A stretch of 64,000 bases of DNA from Paludibacteraceae bacterium (GTDB lineage: Bacteria > Bacteroidota > Bacteroidia > Bacteroidales > Paludibacteraceae): assembly GCA_017451525.1 (NCBI GenBank), contig JAFTOD010000006.1, positions 1 to 64,000 on the forward strand, read 5' to 3'. The position numbers and the translations under genes were made by a program. Of the stretch, positions 34,901 through 43,704 are shown piece after piece. Under the pieces are notes generated by a model that did not search any database, was not told where the DNA came from, and worked only from the letters and a program-made list of their open reading frames with translations. Position 1 is the stretch's first letter. Each line of letters starts with the position of its first letter.

Positions 34901-35142
34901 TCTCGGAATGGTATCGTTTGGATTACTTCGTAGAGAATGCATCTTTCTTGCGTATTGATAATATCACTCTGGGATATTCATTCAAGGCTAACAAAATTTC
35001 TGGTCGTGCGTATGTGACAGTACAGAACCCTTGTGTGTTCTCTTCATATTCAGGACTTGACCCTGAGGTATTTGGTGGTATAGACAATAATATGTATCCT
35101 CGTTCAATGACTTCGCTTGTCGGTCTTAGTTTGCAATTCTAA
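31999..35142 (+). CDS. SusC/RagA-family TonB-dependent outer-membrane transporter (first pair)
   Basis: This 1047-residue protein has a signal peptide ending in MIFAQ, an N-terminal carboxypeptidase-regulatory-like domain (ITGTVLDAATAEPIIGANI), a TonB-box/plug region with the SusC signatures DEVVVVGYG and IRIRGGSSLTASNSPLIVID, and a 22-strand barrel that ends in an aromatic (LSLQF). It imports oligosaccharides bound by SusD, using TonB energy. It is followed by susD with a 36-bp gap containing a GAATTWT repeat. In a galactan locus it should take up beta-1,4-galacto-oligosaccharides. Confidence 0.95.
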   Translation: MKNMMNNLRYVFCVMAFSLVPTMIFAQTSITGTVLDAATAEPIIGANIIEKGTTNGTITDFDGNFILNVQEGALLEISYMGYKTVEVKASNGMQVQLGEDTELLDEVVVVGYGVVKKNDATGSVTAIKPDDMNKGLNTNAQEMMQGKIAGVVVTSNDGAPGAGANIRIRGGSSLTASNSPLIVIDGLAMDNNGIPGAANPLSMVNPNDIETFTVLKDASATAIYGSRASNGVIIITTKKGKAGSALKVSYEGNLSVGSLVNRMEVLNGDELRAYATAIGLGADKTQYLGTANTDWQDQIYRTAVSTDHNISLMGGTKNMPYRASIGYTLNNGTIKTSQMQRVTASLNLSPSFFDDHLKVNFNAKGMYIQNSYPASVVGAAIAMDPTKPVYGGYENVEGDSIVTKDVIDNFFGGYYQPYVAANYNDSTWVYANDAQSTTNPLASLEQQSSKAKSGAFVGNLEVDYQIHGLEDLRLHANFGADYSYGKQLYENSAFGTANHYYGWKGFDIKNKYNLQFNAYIQYYKDFSDTQHFDIMAGYEWQHFYNDYVTEGNGIIRDTNNDPSKRGVKYPISESSFKTESYLVSFFGRANYIGWNQLMLTATVRADGSSRFAPEHRWGIFPSVALGWKIKETFLQDVNEINDLKLRLGYGITGQQEIGLGDYPYMATYTISQEHAYYPIGGESNILKDEFGNPVLDANGNQLYTTYRPNAFNKYLTWEKTTTYNAGIDYGFLNNRISGSIDYYFRQTDDLLNTIPVAVGTNFRNKVISNVGSLTNQGVEFAINAVAIDKKNFKWDLGFNITYNENKITKLNTGEDQTPIPTGGISCGTGNTIQRHAVGYAASSFYVYQAAEGTRENGEKYWYVVDRSGDGKISEDDQYYYKSPNAPVTMGFQTKFQFHGFDLGISLRSNIGNYVYNDVLAANLQYADPTNLYRNGYHNLLRTAFDTYHNKGMKSNLIYKDEAGTSAGFSEWYRLDYFVENASFLRIDNITLGYSFKANKISGRAYVTVQNPCVFSSYSGLDPEVFGGIDNNMYPRSMTSLVGLSLQF

Positions 35143-35170
35143 AAATTCGTAATTCAAAAATTCATAATTA
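35142..35170 (+). repeat. Near-tandem 7-bp repeat (GAATTWT family) between susC and susD
   Basis: Units AAAATTC, GTAATTC, an 8-base AAAAATTC and ATAATTA fill the gap after the susC stop; read on the other strand they match GAATTWT. Confidence 0.6.
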
Positions 35171-35177
35171 ATATAGT

Positions 35178-36821
35178 ATGAAATCATTCGTTAAATTAGG
35201 AGTGTTGGTTATGGCAGTAATGGGTATGACTGCTTGTGTTAATGACCTAAATACTGAACCAATTGATAAAAACTCTACCACTGCATTCAATCAAGATGCT
35301 GTGTTTTCAAAGTGCTATGCAACATTGGCATTGACTGGACAAAAAGGTCCTGATGGTGACTGTGATATCGACGATTTGGATGAGGGTACCTCTTCATTCT
35401 ATCGTATGATGTGGGAACTCAACGAGTTCTGTTCTGATGAAGGATGGTGGATATGGAATGACGTGGGATTGGCTGATATCCGTGTGATGAACTGGAACGG
35501 TGACAATGCACTTGTAAAAGGTTTGTATTATCGATTGAATATTGATATAAAGCTTTGTAACCACTTCCTTGAGCATGCTAGCACTGATGAGTTAGGAAAT
35601 ATCCAACGTGCAGAGGTACGTTTTATTCGTGCACTCAATTATTGGTATATGTTGGATATGTTCAAGGTAGCACCTTTGAGCACAAAAGAATCTACAGAAC
35701 TTCCTGAGTTTGTAGAGCGTGAAGCACTCTATACATGGTTAGTTGGGGAGTTAAATGAACTGACAGAAATTCTGCCAGAGCAACGCCTTAGTGTCTATCG
35801 CGTTGACAAATATGCCGCTTGGTTACTTTTAGCTCGTACATATCTTAATGCAGAAGTTTATACAGGTAAGGCAGCATGGGCTGAAGCTGAAAATGCAGCA
35901 AAAGAGGCACAAAAAGGTAACTACCAATTGTTGACTGAGGAAACTATTTCTAAAGATGGTGTACGCTATTCTGCATATCAAAAACTTTTTATGGGTGACA
36001 ATCACAACAATGGCGCACAAAACGAGGCACTATTACTCATCTATCAAGACGGTGTATATTGCCAATGCTGGGGCGGTAGCAGATTTGTGATTAATGCAGT
36101 TCGTGATGCAGGTATGGTTCCTGCAGGTTCTGCTGACTCTTGGAAGTGTTTCCGCTCTAGTCCAGAAATGGTATATATGTTCGCTGACCCTGAGGCTGCT
36201 GATACCATCAAAGCTGATGAATATACTATGCCTTCACTCCTCAAAGATGATCGTGCTATCCTTTGTTCGCAATCTGATTCTAATTTAACACAAGTGTGGA
36301 AATTATCAGGACCAATGTCTGCAGAATTCTATGATTGTTGGTCAGTTGTGAAGTTTACTGGTGTTTACTCTACAGCTGCACATCCTGCTAAAAATGTGGC
36401 ATCTGATGCCAATTGGCCTGATACCGATATTCCATTACTTCGCTTGGCAGAGGCATACATGATTGAGGCAGAGGCTCTCTTCCGTCAAAATAAAACATCT
36501 GATGCATTGGATATCATCAACAATGTGATTCGTAAACGTGCTAATGCTGCTCCGTTGACTACGTTGGATGAAAAAACACTGTGCGATGAGTGGAGTCGTG
36601 AGTTCTATACAGAAGGTCGTCGTCGTACAGATTTGATTCGCTTCAACCGCTTTGCAGGACCTAAAGCAGATGCTAATCAATATACATGGGAAGGTCGTGG
36701 CGGTAAGAAAACGGGTGAACCTTATGTAAGCTTGCCAGAAAAATGGAATTGGTATCCAATACCTAATGACGACAAAGCATCAAATGCTAATTACAAGAAA
36801 ACACAAGGTGATGGTTATTAG
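35178..36821 (+). CDS. SusD-family surface lipoprotein (first pair)
   Basis: This 547-residue lipoprotein (signal with MTACVNDLN, Cys20) has the SusD fold: TPR-like helical pairs at the start (AVFSKCYATLALTGQ, NHFLEHAS), RAEVRFIRALNYWYMLDMF as the central SusD motif and, near the end, RLAEAYMIEAEALFRQN with EWSREFYTEGRRRTDLIRFNRF. It caps SusC and binds the glycan at the cell surface. Both partners are adjacent, as usual. Confidence 0.95.
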   Translation: MKSFVKLGVLVMAVMGMTACVNDLNTEPIDKNSTTAFNQDAVFSKCYATLALTGQKGPDGDCDIDDLDEGTSSFYRMMWELNEFCSDEGWWIWNDVGLADIRVMNWNGDNALVKGLYYRLNIDIKLCNHFLEHASTDELGNIQRAEVRFIRALNYWYMLDMFKVAPLSTKESTELPEFVEREALYTWLVGELNELTEILPEQRLSVYRVDKYAAWLLLARTYLNAEVYTGKAAWAEAENAAKEAQKGNYQLLTEETISKDGVRYSAYQKLFMGDNHNNGAQNEALLLIYQDGVYCQCWGGSRFVINAVRDAGMVPAGSADSWKCFRSSPEMVYMFADPEAADTIKADEYTMPSLLKDDRAILCSQSDSNLTQVWKLSGPMSAEFYDCWSVVKFTGVYSTAAHPAKNVASDANWPDTDIPLLRLAEAYMIEAEALFRQNKTSDALDIINNVIRKRANAAPLTTLDEKTLCDEWSREFYTEGRRRTDLIRFNRFAGPKADANQYTWEGRGGKKTGEPYVSLPEKWNWYPIPNDDKASNANYKKTQGDGY

Positions 36822-36909
36822 TCGTTTAACTGCTCTTAATAATACGAATTTGAAACAAGACAAATGTCTTTATATTAACTAATTTATTAACTAAAAATTT
36901 TAAAAAAGT

Positions 36910-37794
36910 ATGAAAAAATTCTTTTTTGCAGCTCTTGCTGTAGCAACCGTAGCTTTGGTAGGTTGCGAACCAAAACCAGTTGATCCAATTGATCCAGAAC
37001 CAGGAGACACTACAGTCGTAGTAGCAGCTCCTACTGCAGCTGACCTTGCTGATTATGAGGAGGAAGGTAATTTTGTGGCATGTGTTCACTTTGCTGGTGC
37101 AGTATGTAATGACATCGTTTTTGCTGGTTCTTACAATGGTTGGGCAACTGATCCTGCTTCTATGGTTAAGTTTGAGGCTCTTGAGGGCTTTGATGGTTGG
37201 TATGTAGCAGTTGTTCCTGTTACTGTTGTTGACGGCGTTGAAGCTAATGATGGTAAGCCAGCTCAACTCGCTGATGATGGTTCTTTCTCTTGGGACTATC
37301 AAACTGGTGATGTAGATTCTTGGGAACTCGTTTCTGGCACCGTTGACATTGTTGCTGGTTACTCTGGCGAGTCTGATTTGAAAAACTGGAACTCTGCTGA
37401 GCCAGTAATCTTGAAATCCCTCTATTGGAAGAACAATCAATCTCCATGTGTTGAGGTTGTTGAGCAAGAGTACACTATCACATTGAAAGCTCCTGATTGC
37501 GGCGGTTTTGAGCCTGCTATCATCGGTGACTTCAATGGTTGGACAGAAGGCGTTGCTATGGAATTGCAAGCTGACGGTTCTTACAAAGCTGTTATCACTA
37601 GCTCTGCAGGTAAAGGTTACAAGTTCAAAGCTACTACCGATACTGATTGGTCTAACCAAATTCAACATCTCGTTAAGAACGAAGAAACAGGTGAAGATGA
37701 GTGGAAAGACTTGGACAACTGTATTCTTGGTGAAGAAGTAGCTGTTAGCCACGATTTCAGTACATCTGAGTACAAATATTCTTTGTGCGAATAA
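36910..37794 (+). CDS. Surface glycan-binding lipoprotein (SusE/F-position)
   Basis: This 294-residue protein has a lipoprotein signal (TVALVGC, Cys19) and an acidic linker (VDPIDPEPGD), then two beta-sandwich modules. Each carries the FNGW-type motif of CBM20/48-like domains: IVFAGSYNGWATDP and AIIGDFNGWTEG. It has no enzyme motif. Its position directly after susD and before the GH53 gene matches the surface glycan-binding protein of the known galactan locus of B. thetaiotaomicron (BT4669 region, from memory). It likely holds galactan at the surface. A strong terminator follows. Confidence 0.82.
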   Translation: MKKFFFAALAVATVALVGCEPKPVDPIDPEPGDTTVVVAAPTAADLADYEEEGNFVACVHFAGAVCNDIVFAGSYNGWATDPASMVKFEALEGFDGWYVAVVPVTVVDGVEANDGKPAQLADDGSFSWDYQTGDVDSWELVSGTVDIVAGYSGESDLKNWNSAEPVILKSLYWKNNQSPCVEVVEQEYTITLKAPDCGGFEPAIIGDFNGWTEGVAMELQADGSYKAVITSSAGKGYKFKATTDTDWSNQIQHLVKNEETGEDEWKDLDNCILGEEVAVSHDFSTSEYKYSLCE

Positions 37795-37822
37795 TCAACT
37801 TTGAGAAGTGATTTCTCATACC

Positions 37823-37850
37823 GCCCTGTGGTTCGCCACAGGGCTTTTTT
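37823..37850 (+). terminator. Intrinsic terminator closing the first galactan transcript
   Basis: Perfect stem GCCCTGTGG (37823-37831) with CCACAGGGC (37836-37844), a TTCG loop and six Ts. Confidence 0.92.
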
Positions 37851-37890
37851 ATTATTTATAATAAAAGTTGAAGCAAAATATAAAAAAATA

Positions 37891-37922
37891 TTTGCGTATT
37901 TGCAAAAAAAATCGTACCTTTG
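37891..37922 (+). promoter_or_regulatory. Promoter of the second galactan transcript
   Basis: TTTG (37891-37894), exactly 20 bp, then TACCTTTG (37915-37922): an exact Bacteroidetes consensus, 28 bp before the GH53 start. Confidence 0.85.
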
Positions 37923-37950
37923 CACGTTGAATGTTAAAGCTAATATCGTT

Positions 37951-39024
37951 ATGAAAAAATGCTTATTTTTACTCTCAATTACATTACTTCTCTTTTCATG
38001 TAACCAACCTGTTGACGATTATCCTAATCCTATAGTCGGCAGTTATGCTTATGGGGCTGACTGCTCATGGATTAGTGAACAAGAAAATGATGGTGTGCTT
38101 TTCTATGATTCCCTTGGACAAGCTGCCGATGGTTTGCGCGTGATGCGTGAGGCAGGTATGAACTCAGTACGTCTTCGCGTATGGGTCAACCATTCTACAG
38201 GCTGGTGCAACAAAGAGGATGTTATCATCAAAGCCAAACGCGCTGCTGCGCTCAAACTGCGAGTGATGATAGATTTCCACTATTCCGACTTCTTCGCAGA
38301 CCCTAGTCGTCAAAATATTCCTGTAGATTGGGCTAATTATGATCTCGCGCAAATGAAGCAAGCGGTGGCTGACCATACTACTGATGTGCTTTCTGCACTG
38401 AAAGCAGAGGGTGTAACTCCAGAATGGATACAAGTAGGCAATGAGACACGCAACGGTATGCTCTGGCCTATGGGACAACTATGGAATACCAACGGTGATA
38501 TACCTAATGGCTGGAAAAATTATGCTGAGCTTACCACTGTTGGATACGATGCATGCAAAGCTATCTTCCCAGACGCTTTGGTAATCGTACACATTGATAA
38601 TGCCTATGAGAATAATAACTGGTTCTTCCGTAAACTCAAGCAGAATGGTGGTAAATTCGATATGATTGGCTTGAGCCACTATCCTATGATGAAGCAATGG
38701 TCGGGCAAAGATTGGGATGAAATGAATAAGTTAGCTGCCAATAATATCCGTCTTTTGCACAGCGAATTCAATTGCCCTATCATGGTCGTAGAGATTGGCA
38801 CAATGGCAACGTCTGTGACCGTAGCTAAAGAAGTAATGGCAGACTTCCGCCAACGCGTAGATACGTTGGATTATATGAAAGGTATCTTTTATTGGGAACC
38901 ACAAGTATATAATAACTGGCGTCCAAAAGAATATATCGAATTAGGGTGGGGTGCATACAATATGGGAGCTTTCACCTCTAAAGGACAACCTAATAATGCA
39001 CTAAAAACCCTTTGGAAAAGATAA
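37951..39024 (+). CDS. Endo-beta-1,4-galactanase, GH53
   Basis: I start the protein at ATG 37951 because it begins a lipoprotein signal (MKKCLFLLSITLLLFSC) and follows the promoter; an upstream in-frame extension would cross the promoter and terminator. The 357-residue product is a single GH53 (beta/alpha)8 barrel. It has GADCSWISEQENDG at the start, the segments VRLRVWVNHSTGWCNKED and LRVMIDFHYSDFFADP, the acid/base Glu in IQVGNETRNGMLWP and the nucleophile Glu in IMVVEIGTMA. It cuts galactan or type I arabinogalactan at the cell surface. GH2, galK and galM follow in the same transcript, which supports the galactan assignment. Confidence 0.93.
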   Translation: MKKCLFLLSITLLLFSCNQPVDDYPNPIVGSYAYGADCSWISEQENDGVLFYDSLGQAADGLRVMREAGMNSVRLRVWVNHSTGWCNKEDVIIKAKRAAALKLRVMIDFHYSDFFADPSRQNIPVDWANYDLAQMKQAVADHTTDVLSALKAEGVTPEWIQVGNETRNGMLWPMGQLWNTNGDIPNGWKNYAELTTVGYDACKAIFPDALVIVHIDNAYENNNWFFRKLKQNGGKFDMIGLSHYPMMKQWSGKDWDEMNKLAANNIRLLHSEFNCPIMVVEIGTMATSVTVAKEVMADFRQRVDTLDYMKGIFYWEPQVYNNWRPKEYIELGWGAYNMGAFTSKGQPNNALKTLWKR

Positions 39025-39048
39025 TTCAAAATTCATAATCCAATGAAT
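39021..39048 (+). repeat. Tandem 7-bp repeat (GAATTWT family) bridging GH53 and GH2
   Basis: Four heptamers (ATAATTC, AAAATTC, ATAATCC, AATGAAT) contain the GH53 stop and the GH2 start codon. Confidence 0.7.
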
Positions 39049-41451
39049 CTCTTAATTTTAGCAATCACTTCTCTGATTACTTCTTGGCAATTTGCCAAAG
39101 AGCAAAGTGACCACCAAATGCCAGTGGCAGAAGACAAAAATTGGCAAGAAGTAACTATACCTCACGATTGGGCTATCTATGGTCCTTTTGACCGCGCTAA
39201 TGACTTACAGAATGTCACCGTATGGCAAAATGGCGAAACCTTCCCTTCTATCAAAACGGGTCGTACAGGTGGACTACCATACATGGGTAGCGCATGGTAC
39301 AAAACCATTCTTCCCCTTCAGGGGGAGTTAGAGGGGGCTTATTTCCTCCTCTTCGACGGAGCAATGAGCGAAGCAGAAGTGTATGTCAATGGACAGAAAG
39401 TATGCTTCTGGCCATATGGCTACAATGCGTTTCATTGTGATATTACATCTGCTTTGCAGGTTGGCGAAAACGAGATTGCTGTTCGTTTACAAAACCGTGA
39501 ACAGAGTAGCCGTTGGTACCCTGGTGCAGGATTATACCGCAATGTACATCTGATTCAAAAACCACAAGTGTATGTACCTATCTGGGGCACACATATCACT
39601 ACACCTTACGTGACCGAGGAATTGGCTGCTGTGAATATCAAAATAACGGTAGCTAATGCGCTCAATAAGCATATCGAATTACGTACATCACTCGTTCACA
39701 AAGCAACAGGCGAAGTAGTGGATTCACTCGTAAGCCACTACGATGTGAAGCACAACCTACCTTTGGAGCAAAATATTACTATCAATAATCCTGCTCTCTG
39801 GTCGCCTGAAACACCAAACTTGTATATTGCTCGCACATGTGTGATTGCAGATAGTGTATATCAAGAAACGGTAGAAACGACTTTTGGTGTACGCAGCGTG
39901 CAAATTGTGCCTAATGTGGGCTTCCTGCTGAATGGTAAAGTGCGTAAGTTCCAAGGCGTATGCTTGCACCACGATTTAGGTCCTCTTGGCTCGGCTATCA
40001 GTCGAGATGCCTTGCGCCGTCAGTTACTTATGCTCAAGGAGATGGGGTGTGACGCCATTCGTACTTCTCATAATATGCCTGCACCAGAGCAAATTGAACT
40101 TTGTGATGAGTTAGGTTTGATGGTAATGTGCGAGCCATTTGATGAGTGGGATTGGGCAAAGTGCAAGAATGGCTATAGCCGTTTCTTCAACGAATGGGCA
40201 GAGCGCGATATGGTGAATATGTTACACCACTTCCGCAACAACCCAAGTATCGTCATGTGGTCTATCGGTAACGAAGTGCCTACACAGTGCGCCCCTGAGG
40301 GTTATAAGATTGCCAAAATGTTGCAAGATATTTGCGTTCGCGAAGATGGTACACGTCCTTGTACCGCAGGTATGGACCAAGTGACTTGTGTACTCGAGAA
40401 TGGTTTTGCCAGTGTGCTGCAAATAGTAGGACTCAATTACCGTCCACATCGTTATCTGGAATCCTACCAACGTACACCCCAACACCTCATTCTTGGCTCA
40501 GAGACTGCCTCTACCGTCTCTTCGCGCGGTGTATATCTATTGCCTGCTATTCCTGATGATACCGACCATATCACCAATATGAATCATCCTGGTGGCAATA
40601 GCCAAACCAATCAATGCTCTGGCTATGACTTACAATATTGCCCATGGAGTAATCTGCCAGAAGATGACTTCCGCAATATGGACGATTATCCATGGACCAT
40701 CGGACAATTCGTTTGGACGGGCTTTGACTATCTTGGCGAACCATCACCATGGGATACGGATGCATGGCCAAGCCATTCATCCTACTTTGGTATCATTGAC
40801 CTTGCGGGTATTCCTAAAGACCGTTATTACCTATATCGTTCGCAATGGCGCAAGGATGTACACACCGTACACCTCTTACCTCATTGGAATTGGAATGCAG
40901 GCGACACCGTACCAGTGATGGCATACACCGATGCTGAGGAAGGCGAACTTTTTGTCAATGGCAAGAGTATGGGTAAGGTACGCAAACTCACCCGTGAGGA
41001 ATCTGAAACTGCTATTAAAGCAGGCGATTCATTGGGCTTGCAACGCCGCTATCGTCTCATTTGGGATAATGTGCCATTCGAGGCAGGAGAAATCAAAGTA
41101 GTTACACCATATGGCGAGGCAGTACGCAAGACAGCAAGCGCACCACACCATATTGAAATGTATGTAGAAGATATTCCTGCAACAGACAGTAAACCAATGC
41201 ACTTTGTGCGTGTACGTGTTTGCGATAAGAACGGCAATGTTTGTCCACAAGCCAATCATCTCATTCGTTTTTCCACCAAAGGCGAAGGACATTTCCGCGC
41301 GGCTGCCAATGGCGATGCTGCTAATCTTGACCTTTTCCACATACCTCAACACCACGCTTTTGCAGGTGAATTGACGGCTATTGTAGAAGGCAGTTGCACA
41401 TTGACTGCCACAGCCAGAGAATTAAAGAAAGCAATAATAACTATTCAATAA
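39043..41451 (+). CDS. GH2 beta-galactosidase, exported
   Basis: This 802-residue enzyme starts with a short hydrophobic stretch (MNLLILAITSLIT) directly before the jelly-roll domain (SWQFAKEQ), so the signal peptide, if real, is minimal. The GH2 order is complete: sugar-binding domain (TIPHDWAIYGPFD, GLYRNVHLIQKP), Ig-like domain (NPALWSPETPNLY), and a TIM barrel with RTSHNMPAPE, acid/base Glu in VMWSIGNEVPTQ and nucleophile Glu in LILGSETAST. C-terminal accessory domains follow (GELFVNGKSMGKVRK). It should release galactose from galacto-oligosaccharides in the periplasm. A G-rich palindromic repeat encodes PLQGELEGA at 39313-39339. Confidence 0.9.
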   Translation: MNLLILAITSLITSWQFAKEQSDHQMPVAEDKNWQEVTIPHDWAIYGPFDRANDLQNVTVWQNGETFPSIKTGRTGGLPYMGSAWYKTILPLQGELEGAYFLLFDGAMSEAEVYVNGQKVCFWPYGYNAFHCDITSALQVGENEIAVRLQNREQSSRWYPGAGLYRNVHLIQKPQVYVPIWGTHITTPYVTEELAAVNIKITVANALNKHIELRTSLVHKATGEVVDSLVSHYDVKHNLPLEQNITINNPALWSPETPNLYIARTCVIADSVYQETVETTFGVRSVQIVPNVGFLLNGKVRKFQGVCLHHDLGPLGSAISRDALRRQLLMLKEMGCDAIRTSHNMPAPEQIELCDELGLMVMCEPFDEWDWAKCKNGYSRFFNEWAERDMVNMLHHFRNNPSIVMWSIGNEVPTQCAPEGYKIAKMLQDICVREDGTRPCTAGMDQVTCVLENGFASVLQIVGLNYRPHRYLESYQRTPQHLILGSETASTVSSRGVYLLPAIPDDTDHITNMNHPGGNSQTNQCSGYDLQYCPWSNLPEDDFRNMDDYPWTIGQFVWTGFDYLGEPSPWDTDAWPSHSSYFGIIDLAGIPKDRYYLYRSQWRKDVHTVHLLPHWNWNAGDTVPVMAYTDAEEGELFVNGKSMGKVRKLTREESETAIKAGDSLGLQRRYRLIWDNVPFEAGEIKVVTPYGEAVRKTASAPHHIEMYVEDIPATDSKPMHFVRVRVCDKNGNVCPQANHLIRFSTKGEGHFRAAANGDAANLDLFHIPQHHAFAGELTAIVEGSCTLTATARELKKAIITIQ
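39313..39339 (+). repeat. G-rich palindromic repeat inside the GH2 gene
   Basis: The 27-bp stretch has the halves CCCCTTCAGGGGG and AGTTAGAGGGGGCT and is in frame, encoding PLQGELEGA. Similar pyrimidine/purine tracts are seen near 8836-8910. The repeat call is from pattern only. Confidence 0.45.
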
Positions 41452-41461
41452 ATACTATACC

Positions 41462-42628
41462 ATGACAATCGAACAACTCAAATCTGCTTACGAAGTAGCT
41501 TATCAGAAATCAGCAACCGATATATTCTTTTCACCAGGTCGTGTCAACTTAATTGGGGAACATACCGACTATAACGGTGGTTTTGTGTTCCCATGTGCAT
41601 TGAGTTTTGGTACATATCTGTTGATGGCTCCTAATAATGAGCAAAAGATTAACTTCCGTTCGTTGAATATAGATGCTGTCTATTCACTTGAACTCACGCA
41701 ACTCACCACTCCATTGCCAAACAAGGCATGGGCAAACTACCCACTCGGAGTGATTGCACAATTCATCAAACGTGGTGTATCCATTACACAAGGCTACGAT
41801 ATTCTTTTCTGGGGCAATGTGCCTGCTGGTGCAGGACTCAGCAGTAGTGCGGCGATGGAAGTGGTAACTGCTTTTGCTTTCAACGAATTATTAGGTACAG
41901 GATATGACCGCACCGAATTGGCGAAGATTGGTCAGGCATCAGAACATGAGTTTGCAGGTGTGATGTGCGGTATCATGGATCAGTTTGCTTCAGCACAAGG
42001 CAAGAAAGACCATGCTATCTACCTCAACTGCGACACATTGGCGTTTGATTTGGTGCCTGTGAAATTGGAGGGCATCAAGGTGGTGATCAGCAATACGCAC
42101 TCGCCTCACCATTTGGATTCGGGTGCATACAACGACCGTGTGCGTCAGTGCCAATTGGCTGTTCAGCAGATTAGTGCCGTTCGTCCAATTAAGAATCTGG
42201 CAGAACTCTTGCAAGCCGATTTTGAGCAAGTGGAGCACGCCATCACGGATGAAGTGGCACATCGCCGTGCGCGCCACGTGGTGGGCGAAGTGCAACGCAC
42301 CAAGGATGCGGTAGAGGCATTGCAACAAGGTAATATTGAACTATTCGGTAAACTGATGACACAAAGTCATATATCGTTACGTGATGATTATGAAGTGACA
42401 GGCCCTGAGTTGGATGCATTGGCAGAAGCTGCATGGAAAGTGGAAGGCGTATTGGGTAGCCGCATGACGGGTGGTGGTTTTGGTGGTTGCACCGTATCAT
42501 TGGTTCGCGACGAAGCTATCCCTACGTTCCTTGAGCAAGTAGGTGCCGAATATACCGAGAAGACGGGACTAAAAGCAGATTTCTATATCGCTGAGATTGG
42601 CGACGGAGCACATCGTGTAAATGCTTAA
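41462..42628 (+). CDS. galK: Galactokinase
   Basis: This 388-residue GHMP kinase phosphorylates alpha-galactose to galactose-1-phosphate in the Leloir pathway. The galactokinase signature PGRVNLIGEHTDYNGGFVFP is at residues 25-44. The ATP-binding motif is VPAGAGLSSSAAMEV, and the third GHMP motif is SRMTGGGFGGCTV. It starts 11 bp after the GH2 stop and is followed by galM, so it belongs to the galactan transcript. galT and galE are not in the window. Confidence 0.96.
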   Translation: MTIEQLKSAYEVAYQKSATDIFFSPGRVNLIGEHTDYNGGFVFPCALSFGTYLLMAPNNEQKINFRSLNIDAVYSLELTQLTTPLPNKAWANYPLGVIAQFIKRGVSITQGYDILFWGNVPAGAGLSSSAAMEVVTAFAFNELLGTGYDRTELAKIGQASEHEFAGVMCGIMDQFASAQGKKDHAIYLNCDTLAFDLVPVKLEGIKVVISNTHSPHHLDSGAYNDRVRQCQLAVQQISAVRPIKNLAELLQADFEQVEHAITDEVAHRRARHVVGEVQRTKDAVEALQQGNIELFGKLMTQSHISLRDDYEVTGPELDALAEAAWKVEGVLGSRMTGGGFGGCTVSLVRDEAIPTFLEQVGAEYTEKTGLKADFYIAEIGDGAHRVNA

Positions 42629-42639
42629 TCTTTGATGAT

Positions 42640-43674
42640 ATGATTAACATTGAATCATTCAATACTCGCGTAGATGGCAAGCGTGTGACATTATGCACGC
42701 TGACCAATCGCAACGGTCTGCAAGCTCAAATCACCAATTATGGTGCGAAAGTAGTATCTTTGATTGTTCCCAATAAGCAAGGCGAGAAAGCAGATGTGGT
42801 ATTGGGATTCTCCACTTTTGAGGAGTGGCGCAATCAAGAAACCTATTTCAATGCCATTATTGGTCGCTATGCCAATCGTATCAAAGATGGTAAGTTTGCT
42901 CTTGATGGAGTAGAGTACCAACTCCCAATCAACAATGGTACCAATTCCTTGCACGGAGGCGTACATGGTTTCAATGAAAAGGTATGGGATATTGTAGGGC
43001 AATCTACATATTCCGTTTCATTGCATTATCGTGCAAAAAATGGTGAGGAAGGTTACCCTGGCAACTTAGATGTGTATGTTATCTATTCACTAACCAAAGA
43101 TAATGCGCTTTCTATTGTCTATGAGGCAAAAACAGATAAGCCAACTATCTTAGGTTTTACTAATCATGCCTATTTTAATCTTGAAGGAGAAGGTAGTGGT
43201 ACAGTGCACAATCATCAGTTGCAAGTGTTTGCGGATGAATATACACCATTTGATGATACCGCATGCCCTACGGGCGAGATTCTTTCGGTGGAAGGTACTC
43301 CAATGGATTTCCGTGAGATGATGCGTGTAGGCGATCGTATAGATGATGCTTTCTTTGCTCCAGGACGTGGTATAGACAATAATTTTGTACTATGCCCAAT
43401 CCCTGAAGGACAAAAAATGCTTCATGCAGCTACATTAGTTGCAGGTGGTAGAGAGATGCAAGTATGGACTACTCAACCTGGGTTACAAGTCTATACAGGC
43501 AATTGGGTGGAGCAACATGTGGGCAAGAGTGGCAGACCATACGATGTGCAACATGCCATATGTTTGGAGACGCAGAACTTCCCTGATGCACCTAACCACG
43601 AACATTTTCCAAATGCTATGTTGCGTCCGGGAGAAATCTACTACGCGCAAACTGATTATAAATTCATAATATAA
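42640..43674 (+). CDS. galM: Aldose 1-epimerase (mutarotase)
   Basis: This 344-residue beta-sandwich enzyme interconverts alpha- and beta-galactose, supplying GalK. Family segments are present: ITNYGAKVVSLIVPNKQG, IIGRYANRIKDGKF, NNGTNSLHGGVHGFNEKVW with the catalytic His, GFTNHAYFNLEGEGSG, and QNFPDAPNHEHFPNAML with the C-terminal catalytic region. No signal peptide is seen, so it is cytoplasmic. It starts 12 bp after galK. Confidence 0.95.
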   Translation: MINIESFNTRVDGKRVTLCTLTNRNGLQAQITNYGAKVVSLIVPNKQGEKADVVLGFSTFEEWRNQETYFNAIIGRYANRIKDGKFALDGVEYQLPINNGTNSLHGGVHGFNEKVWDIVGQSTYSVSLHYRAKNGEEGYPGNLDVYVIYSLTKDNALSIVYEAKTDKPTILGFTNHAYFNLEGEGSGTVHNHQLQVFADEYTPFDDTACPTGEILSVEGTPMDFREMMRVGDRIDDAFFAPGRGIDNNFVLCPIPEGQKMLHAATLVAGGREMQVWTTQPGLQVYTGNWVEQHVGKSGRPYDVQHAICLETQNFPDAPNHEHFPNAMLRPGEIYYAQTDYKFII

Positions 43675-43704
43675 CACATTTATTAACAATTTAAATTATT
43701 AAAC

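Noticed and set aside
37801-37950. Upstream extension of the GH53 frame
   Set aside because: It would run through a strong terminator and an exact promoter, and the lipoprotein signal starts at 37951.
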